A stretch of 64,000 nt of DNA from Mycobacterium simulans (GTDB lineage Bacteria > Actinomycetota > Actinomycetes > Mycobacteriales > Mycobacteriaceae): the NCBI RefSeq assembly GCF_900232995.1, contig NZ_OCVX01000004.1, positions 428,401 through 492,400 of the forward strand, read 5' to 3'. Each line of letters opens with the position of its first letter. Position 1 is the first letter of the stretch. The translations under genes and the position numbers were made by a program. The notes below the pieces were generated by a model. The model saw only the letters and a program-made list of their open reading frames with translations. It made no database searches and was not told where the DNA came from. Shown here piece by piece: positions 1 to 11,734 of this stretch.

Positions 1-48
1 GATGCCCAGCTTGCGGGCGTAGCTCGGGGCGTGATCCGCCGCGACCAC
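1..48 (-). CDS. DUF3052 family protein, N-terminal fragment (runs off window)
   Basis: The first 16 codons of a minus-strand gene are present and read MVAADHAPSYARKLGI, the characteristic opening of the actinobacterial DUF3052 family (Rv2239c in M. tuberculosis). The GTG start at 46-48 is chosen because a strong ribosome binding site, AGGAGG on the minus strand (57-62), sits eight bases upstream. The rest of the protein lies outside the window. No function is established for the family. The next gene on the same strand (129-704) is upstream of it and may be co-transcribed. Confidence 0.7.
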   Translation of the reverse strand, partial: MVAADHAPSYARKLGI

Positions 49-128
49 CGTGGAACCTCCTCTAACCATCCGCACTCCGTGCGATGGGCCCTATCGTCGC
101 ACAGTCGCGTCCGCGCACATACCACTAC

Positions 129-704
129 CTAGTAGGACGCCATGCACAGTTTCAGCGCCTTGGTCTTCGTGTCGTTGAGCTGATCGACTCGCCTGTTGAA
201 CTCCCCCGTCGCCGCGTGCGTGCCGATGGCGTTGGCCACCGCGCGCGCCGCATCCATATAAGCATTGACCGCATCGCGCATCTCCGCCGACAGCGCGTCA
301 CTGAAACTGCCGGAAACCGCCGTGGCGCTGTTGTTGAGCGCCGCAATGGCCGGGCCTTCCGTCGGACCCGTGTTGCGGCCGGCGTTAAATGCCGCGACGA
401 AGGCGTTCACCTTGTCGATCGCGTCCTTACTCGTGGTCGCAAGCGCGTCGCAGGAGGTGTGAATCGCCTTGGTCGTCAATGATTGTTGCCGCTGGGACTC
501 CCGGACACTCGACGTCGCGGATGACGCCGATATCGACGCGGACACCGAAGACCGGTAGGCCCCGGCGACGTTGGTGTCCGGTGTCGCCGTACCTTCGGTG
601 ACGCTGGTACATCCCGCCAGGTTGATCACGCCCATCAGCACTATCGCAACACACCCGAGCGCCAGAGCGCCTCGTCTGGGGACGGCACGCCATCCGATGA
701 GCAC
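129..704 (-). CDS. putative lipoprotein, Rv2240c-like
   Basis: This 191-residue protein opens with basic residues and a hydrophobic stretch ending in the lipobox LAGC (cysteine near residue 32), so it should be exported and lipidated. The mature part is rich in Ser, Thr and Ala, then becomes helical with two well separated cysteines (in HTSCDAL and LKLCMASY) that could form a disulfide. No enzymatic motif is visible. It is divergent from aceE, with the two starts about 140 bases apart. Position and export signal suggest the orthologue of Rv2240c, a protein of unknown function; the identification is by locus rather than by a motif. Confidence 0.7.
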   Translation of the reverse strand: MLIGWRAVPRRGALALGCVAIVLMGVINLAGCTSVTEGTATPDTNVAGAYRSSVSASISASSATSSVRESQRQQSLTTKAIHTSCDALATTSKDAIDKVNAFVAAFNAGRNTGPTEGPAIAALNNSATAVSGSFSDALSAEMRDAVNAYMDAARAVANAIGTHAATGEFNRRVDQLNDTKTKALKLCMASY

Positions 705-844
705 GGCTCATGACGTTACCGGGTTCCGGTCTCAACTGTCCCACCTGTACCGGGTTGGATTCGGCACCCGGCGGCTACCCGCCTGGCACAGCGGTGCGGC
801 ACGATAGGGGTAGGGACCACGCCGCCAACAACAGGAGTAGTGCG

Positions 845-3634
<2,790 letters not shown>

Positions 3635-3654
3635 CCACGTTGCGCGCCACAGCC

Positions 3655-3714
3655 GCGTGGCGTTCGACGTCGAACGTCACGACAGCGTGGCGTTCGACGT
3701 CGAGCGTCACGACA
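3655..3714. repeat. two tandem 30-bp repeats with internal palindrome
   Basis: Between aceE and mabR the 30-base unit beginning GCGTGGCGTTCGACGTCGAA is repeated twice in tandem with one mismatch (position 3673 region A/G). Each unit contains a palindromic core; in the first copy CGTTCGACGTCGAACG is a perfect 16-base palindrome. A third partial unit (GCGTGA) follows. It may form alternative hairpins at the aceE 3' end and could attenuate or terminate transcription, but there is no T tract. Confidence 0.85.
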
Positions 3715-3799
3715 GCGTGACGCTGGCTGCGCGGTCGAAGCGGACCACCACGCCCGTCCTTTGGCGGGATCTTCCAGAATTTGGGCGTAGCTTTTAGGG

Positions 3800-5128
3800 G
3801 TGAACGACAACCAGTTTGCGGGCCCTTTTGCCGCTAGGCCCAGGTCGCCCCTGGAACTACTGGAGACCGTGCCCGAGTCACTGCTTCGGCGGTTGAAGCA
3901 ATACTCGGGCCGGCTGGCCACCGAGGCGGTCTCGGCCATGCAGGATCGATTGCCGTTCTTCGCCGACCTGGAGGCCTCCCAGCGGGCCAGTGTCGCGCTG
4001 GTGGTTCAGACGGCGGTGGTGAATTTCGTCGAGTGGATGCACGACCCGCACAGCAACGTGAGCTACACCGCGCAGGCGTTCGAGCTGGTGCCACAGGATC
4101 TGACCCGACGCATCGCGCTGCGCCACACCGTGGACATGGTGCGGGTCACCATGGAGTTCTTCGAAGAAGTAGTGCCGCTGCTGGCCCGCTCCGAAGAGCA
4201 GTTGACCGCGCTGACGGTGGGGATCTTGAAATACAGCCGCGACCTGGCATTCACCGCGGCGTCGGCCTATGCCGATGCGGCCGAAGCGCGAGGCACCTGG
4301 GACAGCCGGATGGAGGCCAGCGTCGTCGACGCGGTGGTACGCGGCGACACCGGTCCCGAGCTGTTGTCCCGCGCGGCCGCGTTGAACTGGGACACGACCG
4401 CACCGGCAACGGTGGTGGTGGGCACCCCGGCACCCGGACGCGACGGCCCCAACAGCCCGCACGGCAGCGCCCGGGCCAGCCAGGACGTCCGCGATATCGC
4501 CGTCCGCCACGGCCGAGCGGCCCTCACCGACGTGCACGGCACCTGGCTGGTGGCAATCGTGTCGGGCCACTTGTCGCCCACCGAGAAGTTCCTGAAGGAC
4601 CTGCTGGACGCCTTTTCCGACGGACCGGTGGTGATCGGGCCAACGGCACCCATGCTGACGGCGGCCTACCACAGCGCTAGCGAGGCAATTTCCGCGATGA
4701 ACGCAGTCGGCGGCTGGCGCGGCGCACCACGCCCCGTACTGGCGCGAGAACTCTTGCCAGAACGTGCCCTGATGGGAGATGCATCGGCGATCGTCGCGCT
4801 GCATACAGATGTGATGCGCCCCTTGGCCGACGCTGGACCGACTCTCATCGAGACGCTGGACGTTTACTTAGATTGTGGCGGCGCAATTGAGGCTTGTGCC
4901 AGGAAGTTGTTCGTTCATCCAAACACCGTCCGATACCGACTCAAGCGGATCACCGACTTCACCGGGCGCGATCCCACCCAACCGCGTGACGCGTATGTCC
5001 TGCGAGTGGCGGCGACGGTCGGCCAACTGAACTACCCGACGCATCATTCCAGCGTCGGGAACAATGCGGTCTCACCCCTTCCGCTGCCGCTCAGAGGGGG
5101 TACGGTAGCTCCGTCGGGGGGAGAGTGA
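3800..5128 (+). CDS. mabR: FAS-II transcriptional regulator MabR (PucR/CdaR-type HTH)
   Basis: This 442-residue protein closely resembles Rv2242. The C-terminal part carries the HTH_30 helix-turn-helix seen in PucR/CdaR regulators (ACARKLFVHPNTVRYRLKRI, about residues 368-387), preceded by a GGDEF-like/PucR middle domain. In M. tuberculosis this protein binds and controls the promoter of the fabD operon directly downstream. Start is a GTG preceded closely by an A/G-rich TTTAGGGG. The last 25 or so residues, after QLNYPTHHSS, are Pro/Gly/Ser-rich and seem to extend beyond the M. tuberculosis protein, perhaps through loss of the ancestral stop. Confidence 0.9.
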   Translation: MNDNQFAGPFAARPRSPLELLETVPESLLRRLKQYSGRLATEAVSAMQDRLPFFADLEASQRASVALVVQTAVVNFVEWMHDPHSNVSYTAQAFELVPQDLTRRIALRHTVDMVRVTMEFFEEVVPLLARSEEQLTALTVGILKYSRDLAFTAASAYADAAEARGTWDSRMEASVVDAVVRGDTGPELLSRAAALNWDTTAPATVVVGTPAPGRDGPNSPHGSARASQDVRDIAVRHGRAALTDVHGTWLVAIVSGHLSPTEKFLKDLLDAFSDGPVVIGPTAPMLTAAYHSASEAISAMNAVGGWRGAPRPVLARELLPERALMGDASAIVALHTDVMRPLADAGPTLIETLDVYLDCGGAIEACARKLFVHPNTVRYRLKRITDFTGRDPTQPRDAYVLRVAATVGQLNYPTHHSSVGNNAVSPLPLPLRGGTVAPSGGE

Positions 5129-5178
5129 TTTAGATGACAGGGTGCGGGCTGATCTCAAACGCGGAGCTTACGGGCCTG

Positions 5179-5199
5179 TTTTGTAGGGTGTATACAAAA
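5179..5199. promoter_or_regulatory. MabR operator upstream of fabD
   Basis: The sequence TTTTGT, nine bases, ACAAAA is present exactly, 66 bases before the fabD start. This is the inverted repeat reported as the MabR binding site in front of the mycobacterial FAS-II operon. The surrounding 5129-5265 region is AT-richer than its neighbours and presumably contains the operon promoter; I do not assign -10/-35 boxes. Confidence 0.8.
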
Positions 5200-5265
5200 A
5201 CCTAAGACGAGGTTCATAATCTGTTACACCCCGCAAAACCGTCTTCACAGTGTTCTCTTAGACAC

Positions 5266-6183
5266 GTGATTGCGTTGCTTGCACCCGGACAGGGTTCCCA
5301 GAGCGAGGGAATGCTGGCGCCGTGGCTGGAACTGCCAGGCGCAGCAGACCGGATCGCGTCGTGGTCGAAGGCCACTGGCCTCGATTTCGCCCGTCTGGGC
5401 ACCACCGCCTCGACCGAGGAGATCACCGACACCGCCGTCGCCCAACCACTGATCGTTGCCGCGACCCTGCTGGCTCACGATGAGCTGACCCGGCGTGGTC
5501 TGCTCGCTGATCAAGACCTCATCGTCGCTGGCCACTCCGTGGGCGAAATCGCGGCCTACGCCATCGCCGGCGTGATGGGCGCCGACGACGCCGTCGCGCT
5601 GGCCGCCACCCGCGGCGCCGAAATGGCCAAGGCGTGCGCTGCCGAGCCGACCGGCATGTCGGCGGTGCTCGGCGGCGACGAGGCCGACGTGCTGACTCGA
5701 CTCGAGCAGCTCGACCTGGTCCCCGCCAACCGCAACGCCGCCGGGCAGATCGTCGCCGCTGGCCGGCTGACCGCTTTGGAGAAGCTCGGCGAAGACCCGC
5801 CGGCCAAGGCCCGGGTGCGTGCGCTGGGTGTCGCCGGGGCGTTCCATACCCAGTTCATGGCACCGGCGCTTGAAGGCTATGCCGCGGCGGCGGCCCGCAT
5901 CGTGACCGCCGAGCCCACCGCCACGCTGCTGTCCAACCACGACGGCAAGCCGGTGGAGTCTGCCGCGGCGGCGATGGAGACCCTGGTCTCTCAGCTCACC
6001 CAGCCAGTGCGCTGGGACCTGTGCACCGCATACATCCGTGAGCACAGCGAGAACAATGTCACGGCGATCGTGGAGTTCCCCCCCGCGGGCACCCTCACCG
6101 GCATCGCCAAACGCGAACTTCGGGGGGTTCCGACGCGCGCCGTCAAGTCACCCGCAGATCTGGACGAGTTGGCAAGCCTGTAA
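5266..6183 (+). CDS. fabD: malonyl-CoA:ACP transacylase
   Basis: FabD moves malonyl units from CoA to AcpM, supplying the extender for FAS-II mycolate elongation. The 305-residue protein has the nucleophile elbow GHSVG (about residue 90), the oxyanion segment GQGSQ near the N-terminus, and the distal catalytic His in GAFHTQFM. The GTG start gives MIALLAPGQGSQ, the standard N-terminus of the family. It is the first gene of fabD-acpM-kasA-kasB-accD6 and should be under MabR control through the operator just upstream. Confidence 0.97.
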   Translation: MIALLAPGQGSQSEGMLAPWLELPGAADRIASWSKATGLDFARLGTTASTEEITDTAVAQPLIVAATLLAHDELTRRGLLADQDLIVAGHSVGEIAAYAIAGVMGADDAVALAATRGAEMAKACAAEPTGMSAVLGGDEADVLTRLEQLDLVPANRNAAGQIVAAGRLTALEKLGEDPPAKARVRALGVAGAFHTQFMAPALEGYAAAAARIVTAEPTATLLSNHDGKPVESAAAAMETLVSQLTQPVRWDLCTAYIREHSENNVTAIVEFPPAGTLTGIAKRELRGVPTRAVKSPADLDELASL

Positions 6184-6265
6184 CCGCCGGCTCGGCCAAA
6201 AGGCCAGAACCACAAAAGTACGTCAGTTCGATTGATACACAACACATTATGAAGGGAAGCTAGCT

Positions 6266-6613
6266 GTGGCCGTATCTCAGGAAGAAATCATCGCCGGTAT
6301 TGCCGAAATCATCGAAGAGGTCACCGGTATCGAGCCGTCCGAGGTCACCCCGGAGAAGTCGTTCGTCGACGACCTGGACATCGACTCGCTGTCAATGGTT
6401 GAGATCGCTGTGCAGACCGAGGACAAGTACGGCGTCAAGATCCCCGACGAGGACCTTGCCGGTCTGCGTACCGTCGGTGACGTCGTCGCCTACATCCAGA
6501 AGCTCGAGGAAGAGAACCCCGAGGCCGCCGAGGCGCTGCGCGCCAAGCTGGAGTCGGAGAACCCCGAGGCTGTTGCCAACGTCAAGGCGAGGCTGGAAGC
6601 AGAGAGCAAGTGA
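6266..6613 (+). CDS. acpM: meromycolate extension acyl carrier protein
   Basis: AcpM carries growing meromycolate chains on a 4'-phosphopantetheine arm. The attachment serine is in [11 protein letters not shown] (about residue 41). At 115 residues it has the C-terminal extension, rich in Glu/Ala/Lys, that distinguishes mycobacterial AcpM from ordinary ACPs of about 80 residues. GTG start with the purine-rich GAAGGGAAG upstream. Its stop overlaps the kasA start by four bases, which implies translational coupling. Confidence 0.97.
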   Translation: MAVSQEEIIAGIAEIIEEVTGIEPSEVTPEKSFVDDLDIDSLSMVEIAVQTEDKYGVKIPDEDLAGLRTVGDVVAYIQKLEEENPEAAEALRAKLESENPEAVANVKARLEAESK

Positions 6614-7860
6614 CCAAGCCTTCCACTGCTAATGGCGGGTACCCCAGCGTTGTGGTAACCGCCGTCACAGCGACGACGTCGATCTCGCCGGACATCGAGA
6701 GCACGTGGAAGGGGCTGTTGGCCGGCGAGAGCGGCATCCACGTGCTTGAGGACGAGTTCGTCACCAAGTGGGACCTGCCCGTCAAGATCGGTGGCCACCT
6801 GAAGGAGCCGGTCGATAACCACATGGGCCGGCTGGACATGCGACGCATGTCCTACGTCCAGCGGATGGCCAAGTTGTTGAGCGGTCAGCTCTGGGAGAGT
6901 GCCGGCACCCCCGAGGTCGATCCGGACCGGTTCACCGTCGTGGTCGGTACCGGCCTTGGCGGCGCCGAGAGGATCGTTGAGAGCTACGACCTCATGAACG
7001 AGGGCGGCCCCCGCAAGGTGTCCCCGCTCGCGGTTCAGATGATCATGCCCAACGGTGCCGCGGCCGTGGTGGGCCTCCAGCTCGGGGCCCGTGCCGGAGT
7101 GATTACCCCGGTGTCGGCCTGTTCGTCGGGCTCGGAGGCGATTGCGCACGCGTGGCGGCAGATCGTCATGGGTGACGCCGACGTCGCCGTCTGCGGCGGT
7201 GTCGAGGGCCCGATCGAGGCGCTGCCCATCGCGGCGTTCTCCATGATGCGGGCCATGTCGACCCGGAACGACGACCCCGAAGGGGCATCGCGCCCGTTCG
7301 ACAAGGACCGTGACGGTTTCGTGTTCGGCGAGGCCGGGGCGCTCATGCTCATCGAGACCGAAGAGCACGCCAAAGCCCGCGGCGCCAAGCCGCTGGCACG
7401 GTTGATGGGTGCAGGTGTCACCTCAGACGCCTTCCACATGGTGGCGCCCGCGGCGGACGGGGTCCGTGCGGGTCGGGCGATGACACGGGCAATGGAGTTG
7501 GCGGGCTTGTCCCCCAAAGACATCGACCACGTCAATGCGCACGGAACGGCGACGCCGATCGGCGATGCCGCGGAGGCCAACGCCCTCCGGGTTGCTGGCT
7601 GCGAGCACGCTGCGGTGTATGCGCCGAAGTCGGCGCTGGGCCATTCCATCGGCGCTGTCGGTGCGCTCGAATCCCTACTCACGGTGCTGACGTTGCGGGA
7701 CGGCGTCATCCCCCCGACCCTGAATTACCAAACCCCTGATCCCGAGATCAACCTTGATGTTGTCGCGGGCGAACCTCGCTACGGCGATTTCCGTTACGCG
7801 ATCAACAACTCGTTCGGGTTCGGCGGCCACAATGTGGCGCTCGCCTTCGGGCGTTACTGA
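6610..7860 (+). CDS. kasA: beta-ketoacyl-ACP synthase KasA
   Basis: KasA condenses malonyl-AcpM with acyl-AcpM in the early rounds of FAS-II elongation. The Cys-His-His set is visible: Cys in SACSSGSEA (about residue 171), His in [11 protein letters not shown] (about 311) and His in [12 protein letters not shown] (about 345). The length of 416 matches the family. It is translationally coupled to acpM by a GTGA overlap and followed 15 bases later by kasB. In M. tuberculosis this enzyme is essential and is the target of thiolactomycin-type inhibitors. Confidence 0.97.
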   Translation: MTKPSTANGGYPSVVVTAVTATTSISPDIESTWKGLLAGESGIHVLEDEFVTKWDLPVKIGGHLKEPVDNHMGRLDMRRMSYVQRMAKLLSGQLWESAGTPEVDPDRFTVVVGTGLGGAERIVESYDLMNEGGPRKVSPLAVQMIMPNGAAAVVGLQLGARAGVITPVSACSSGSEAIAHAWRQIVMGDADVAVCGGVEGPIEALPIAAFSMMRAMSTRNDDPEGASRPFDKDRDGFVFGEAGALMLIETEEHAKARGAKPLARLMGAGVTSDAFHMVAPAADGVRAGRAMTRAMELAGLSPKDIDHVNAHGTATPIGDAAEANALRVAGCEHAAVYAPKSALGHSIGAVGALESLLTVLTLRDGVIPPTLNYQTPDPEINLDVVAGEPRYGDFRYAINNSFGFGGHNVALAFGRY

Positions 7861-7875
7861 GCACGGCGTCCGGCG

Positions 7876-9195
7876 ATGACGCGGGCCGCAAACGGCCCGA
7901 GGGGGAGCCGGACAGATACGGAAGGGACGTTCGCAAGACAAATGACGGAGCTGGTTACCGGGAAAACGCTCCCGAATGTAGTTGTCACCGGCATCGCCAT
8001 GACGACCGCACTGGCAACTGACGCCGAGACCACGTGGAAGTTGTTGCTCGACAGCCAAAGTGGGATCCGTACGCTCGACGACCCATTTGTCGAGGAGTTC
8101 GACCTGCCGGTTCGCATCGGCGGTCACCTGCTGGAGGAGTTCGACAGCCAGCTGACCCGCGTCGAGCTGCGTCGGATGGGTTACTTGCAGCGGATGTCCA
8201 CCATTCTGAGTCGTCGGGTGTGGGAAAACGCCGGCTCCCCGGAGGTCGACCCCAACCGCTTGATGGTGTCCATCGGCACCGGGTTGGGCTCGTCGGAAGA
8301 AATGGTGTTCAGCTACGACGACATGCGGGCCCGTGGGATGAAGGCGGTCTCCCCGCTGGGCGTGCAGAAGTACATGCCCAACGGCGCCGCCGCGGCGGTG
8401 GGTCTCGAACGGCATGCCAGGGCGGGGGTTATCACGCCCGTGTCGGCGTGTGCGTCCGGCTCCGAGGGCATCGCTCAGGCCTGGCGGAATATCGTTTTCG
8501 GTGAGGCCGACGTCGCGATCTGCGGCGGCGTCGAGACCAAGATCGAAGCCGTCCCGATCGCGGCGTTCGCGCAGATGCGCATCGTGATGTCCACCAAGAA
8601 CGATGACCCTGCCGGTGCTTGTCGCCCGTTCGACCGAGACCGCACCGGCTTCGTGTTCGGCGAAGCCGGCGCGCTGATGGTGATCGAGACCGAGGAGCAT
8701 GCAAAGGCTCGCGGCGCCAACATCTTGGCCCGTCTGATGGGCGCCAGCATCACCTCGGACGGGTACCACATGGTGGCGCCGGACCCCAACGGCGAACGGG
8801 CCGGGCACGCGATGACCCGGTCAATTCAGCTCGCCGGCCTGACGCCGGGCGATATCGACCACGTGAATGCGCACGCCACCGGGACCTCGGTGGGCGACGT
8901 TGCCGAGGGCAGAGCCATCAACAACGCGCTGGGCAGCAACAGGCCGGCGGTGTACGCACCGAAATCTGCCCTCGGCCACTCGGTTGGCGCGGTCGGTGCG
9001 GTGGAGTCGATCCTGACGGTGCTCGCGTTGCGGGATCAGGTCGTTCCGCCGACACTTAACCTGGAAAACCTCGATCCAGAGATCGACTTGGACGTGGTGG
9101 CGGGTAAGCCGCGGCCGGGCGACTACAAGTACGCCATCAACAACTCGTTCGGATTCGGCGGGCACAACGTGGCACTCGCCCTCGGGCGGGACTGA
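7876..9195 (+). CDS. kasB: beta-ketoacyl-ACP synthase KasB
   Basis: KasB is the second FAS-II condensing enzyme and extends meromycolates to full length, a property linked to acid-fastness and virulence in M. tuberculosis. Catalytic residues match KasA: Cys in [10 protein letters not shown], His in [11 protein letters not shown] and His in [12 protein letters not shown]. Start choice is uncertain. The ATG at 7876 gives 439 residues, like the long M. tuberculosis annotation, but the ATG at 7942 (MTELVTGK) follows GGAAGGGA and gives 417 residues, closer to KasA. The two genes clearly arose by duplication. Confidence 0.96.
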   Translation: MTRAANGPRGSRTDTEGTFARQMTELVTGKTLPNVVVTGIAMTTALATDAETTWKLLLDSQSGIRTLDDPFVEEFDLPVRIGGHLLEEFDSQLTRVELRRMGYLQRMSTILSRRVWENAGSPEVDPNRLMVSIGTGLGSSEEMVFSYDDMRARGMKAVSPLGVQKYMPNGAAAAVGLERHARAGVITPVSACASGSEGIAQAWRNIVFGEADVAICGGVETKIEAVPIAAFAQMRIVMSTKNDDPAGACRPFDRDRTGFVFGEAGALMVIETEEHAKARGANILARLMGASITSDGYHMVAPDPNGERAGHAMTRSIQLAGLTPGDIDHVNAHATGTSVGDVAEGRAINNALGSNRPAVYAPKSALGHSVGAVGAVESILTVLALRDQVVPPTLNLENLDPEIDLDVVAGKPRPGDYKYAINNSFGFGGHNVALALGRD

Positions 9196-9240
9196 CCCCG
9201 CGCTGCTACCCAGAGCATCACTCGGAACAGGGGACCTGCG

Positions 9241-10662
9241 ATGACAATCATGGCCCCCGAGGCGGTTGGCGAGTCGCTTGACCCCCGCGATCCACTGCTG
9301 CGTCTGAGCAATTTCTTCGACGACGGCAGCGTCGAACTGCTGCACGAGCGTGACCGCTCGGGTGTGCTTGCCGCGGCGGGCACCGTCAACGGTGTGCGCA
9401 CCATCGCGTTCTGCACGGACGGCACCGTGATGGGCGGAGCCATGGGCACCGAAGGCTGCGCTCACATCGTCAACGCCTACGACACCGCAATCGAGGAGCA
9501 GAGCCCGATCGTGGGCATCTGGCACTCCGGTGGTGCTCGGCTGGCCGAGGGTGTGCGGGCGTTGCACGCGGTCGGCACGGTGTTCGAGGCCATGATCCGC
9601 GCATCCGGCTACGTTCCGCAGATCTCGGTGGTCGTCGGCTTCGCCGCCGGCGGGGCCGCGTACGGACCCGCGCTGACCGACGTCGTCGTGATGGCGCCGG
9701 AAAGCCGGGTGTTCGTCACCGGGCCCGACGTGGTGCGCAGCGTCACCGGCGAGGACGTGGACATGGCGTCGCTCGGCGGACCGGAGACCCACCACAAGAA
9801 GTCCGGGGTGTGCCACATCGTCGCAGACGATGAACTCGACGCATACGAGCGCGGCCGGCGGTTGGTCGGATTGTTCTGCCAGCAAGGGCATTTCGACCGC
9901 AGCAAGGCCGAGGCCGGTGACACCGACATCCACGCGCTACTGCCCGAGTCCGCTCGGCGGGCTTATGACGTGCGTCCGATCGTGACCGCGATCCTGGACG
10001 AGGACACACCTTTCGACGAATTCCAGGCGAATTGGGCACCGTCCATGGTGGTCGGGCTGGGCCGGCTGTCCGGCCGCACGGTTGGCGTTCTGGCGAACAA
10101 CCCGCTGCGGCTCGGGGGCTGCCTGAACTCCGAAAGTGCCGAGAAGGCAGCGCGTTTCGTGCGGCTTTGCGATGCGTTCGGGATCCCGCTGGTGGTGGTT
10201 GTCGATGTGCCCGGCTACCTGCCGGGTGTCGACCAGGAGTGGGGCGGCGTCGTGCGCCGCGGCGCCAAACTGCTGCACGCCTTCGGTGAATGCACCGTTC
10301 CGCGCGTCACCCTGGTCACCCGAAAGACCTACGGCGGGGCCTACATTGCGATGAACTCCCGTTCGTTGAACGCGACCAAGGGGTTCGCCTGGCCGGACGC
10401 CGAGGTTGCGGTGATGGGCGCCAAGGCGGCCGTCGGCATCCTGCACAAGCGCAAGCTCGCCGCCGCACCGGACCACGAACGCGAGGCGCTGCATGACCAG
10501 TTGGCCGCCGAGCACGAGCGGATTGCCGGAGGCGTGGATAGCGCCATCGACATCGGTGTGGTCGACGAGAAAATCGATCCCGCGCATACCCGCAGCAAGC
10601 TCACCGAAGCGCTGGCGCAAGCGCCAGCGCGCCGCGGCCGCCACAAGAACATCCCGCTTTAA
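9241..10662 (+). CDS. accD6: acyl-CoA carboxylase beta subunit AccD6
   Basis: AccD6 is the carboxyltransferase that, with AccA3, makes malonyl-CoA for the fatty acid synthases. The protein is 473 residues and has both crotonase-like carboxyltransferase halves: GFAAGGAAYGPALTD in the N-terminal half, and DVPGYLPGVDQEWGGVVRRG and KTYGGAYIAMNSR in the C-terminal half. It begins 46 bases after kasB and ends the FAS-II operon. Its stop is immediately followed by a perfect 56-base palindrome that may terminate the operon. Confidence 0.97.
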   Translation: MTIMAPEAVGESLDPRDPLLRLSNFFDDGSVELLHERDRSGVLAAAGTVNGVRTIAFCTDGTVMGGAMGTEGCAHIVNAYDTAIEEQSPIVGIWHSGGARLAEGVRALHAVGTVFEAMIRASGYVPQISVVVGFAAGGAAYGPALTDVVVMAPESRVFVTGPDVVRSVTGEDVDMASLGGPETHHKKSGVCHIVADDELDAYERGRRLVGLFCQQGHFDRSKAEAGDTDIHALLPESARRAYDVRPIVTAILDEDTPFDEFQANWAPSMVVGLGRLSGRTVGVLANNPLRLGGCLNSESAEKAARFVRLCDAFGIPLVVVVDVPGYLPGVDQEWGGVVRRGAKLLHAFGECTVPRVTLVTRKTYGGAYIAMNSRSLNATKGFAWPDAEVAVMGAKAAVGILHKRKLAAAPDHEREALHDQLAAEHERIAGGVDSAIDIGVVDEKIDPAHTRSKLTEALAQAPARRGRHKNIPL

Positions 10663-10668
10663 TAGCGC

Positions 10669-10724
10669 GAGCAGACGCAGAATCGCACGCGGAAGGCCTT
10701 CCGCGTGCGATTCTGCGTCTGCTC
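10669..10724. repeat. intergenic palindrome, copy 1 (perfect 28+28)
   Basis: The element is a gapless perfect palindrome: 28 bases starting GAGCAGACGCAGAATCGCAC followed by their exact reverse complement. It lies six bases after the accD6 stop. The outer ~20 bases of each arm recur at six other sites in the window. The RNA would fold into a very stable hairpin, without a T tract, so it may act as a terminator or RNA 3'-end stabiliser. Confidence 0.97.
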
Positions 10725-10783
10725 AGCGAGCGTTATCCACACGGTGACTGGCCAAGGCGAGGTAGCTTTCGCATGCTTTCGCG

Positions 10784-11671
10784 GTGCACCCAGATGCGAC
10801 AGCACTCCTCGAGAAGTCCGGCGGGTTCGCCACCACCGCGCAGCTGCTGAAAGTCATGACCCGTCAACAGCTCGACGTGCAGGTCAAAAACGGTGGCCTC
10901 GTTCGCGTCTGGTATGGCGTCTACGCGGCTCAAGACCCAAACCTGTCGGGCCGCTTGGCCGCCCTCGACCTCTTCATGAGACGGCATGCCGTAGTTTGCA
11001 TGGGCACAGCAGCGAAGTTGTACGGGTTTGACGTGGAGAACACGAATACCATTCACGTGCTAGATCCCGGCGTCCGAATGCGTCCCACAGTCGGCCTAAT
11101 GGTTCACCAACGCACCGGCGCTCCGCTGCAACGGGTAGCAGGTCGTCTGGCTACCGCACCGGCCTGGACGGCTGTGGAGGTCGCGAGGCAATTGCGCCGT
11201 CCGCGAGCACTGGCAACTCTCGACGCCGCACTGCGTTCGACTCAGTGCACACGCAACGAGATTGAAGCCGCCATTGTTGAACAGCGGGGGCGCCGGGGCA
11301 TTGTCGCAGTGCGAGAATTATTGCCCCTTGTCGATGCGCGTGCGGAGTCCGCAATGGAAAGCGAGGCTAGGCTCGTCATGATCGACCATGGGCTGCCGCT
11401 TCCGGAGCTCCAGTATTCGATATACGGCCGCGACGGCGAACTATGGCGAGTCGACTTCGCATGGCCGGACGCACGTTTGGCGGCAGAATACGAAAGCGTC
11501 GAATGGCACGCGGGCCGCAATGAAATGCTGCGAGATAAAGCACGCTGGGGCATGATCCAAGAGCTCGGCTGGACGATCGTCCCGATCGTTGTCGACGACG
11601 TGCGGCACGAACCGTACCGCCTTGTGCAGCGAATCGCCACCCACCTAAGCCGTCCCCGCATGGCAAGCTAA
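10784..11671 (+). CDS. AbiEi/DUF559-type protein (winged helix plus Vsr-like nuclease fold)
   Basis: The 295-residue product has an N-terminal winged-helix segment of the AbiEi antitoxin type (GGFATTAQLLKVMTRQQL...GVYAA, residues 10-50). Its C-terminus is DUF559/Vsr-like, with RVDFAWPDARLAAEYES around residue 225 that resembles a PD-(D/E)xK nuclease core. Such fusions are abundant in actinobacteria. No AbiEii nucleotidyltransferase toxin lies beside it, so this is a solitary gene and not a complete AbiE system. GTG start at 10784. It is bracketed on both sides by copies 1 and 2 of the intergenic palindrome. A role in DNA binding or defence is only inferred. Confidence 0.75.
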   Translation: MHPDATALLEKSGGFATTAQLLKVMTRQQLDVQVKNGGLVRVWYGVYAAQDPNLSGRLAALDLFMRRHAVVCMGTAAKLYGFDVENTNTIHVLDPGVRMRPTVGLMVHQRTGAPLQRVAGRLATAPAWTAVEVARQLRRPRALATLDAALRSTQCTRNEIEAAIVEQRGRRGIVAVRELLPLVDARAESAMESEARLVMIDHGLPLPELQYSIYGRDGELWRVDFAWPDARLAAEYESVEWHAGRNEMLRDKARWGMIQELGWTIVPIVVDDVRHEPYRLVQRIATHLSRPRMAS

Positions 11672-11678
11672 CCCCGCC

Positions 11679-11734
11679 GAGCAGACACAGAATCGCACGA
11701 AAACGCCTCGTGGAGTACGACTCTGCGTCTGCTC
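11679..11734. repeat. intergenic palindrome, copy 2 (imperfect)
   Basis: GAGCAGACACAGAATCGCAC pairs with TACGACTCTGCGTCTGCTC across a short loop, with several mismatches. It sits between the convergent 3' ends of the AbiEi-like gene and glpD1 and touches the glpD1 stop codon (11733). Placement suggests a bidirectional 3'-end structure. Confidence 0.9.
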
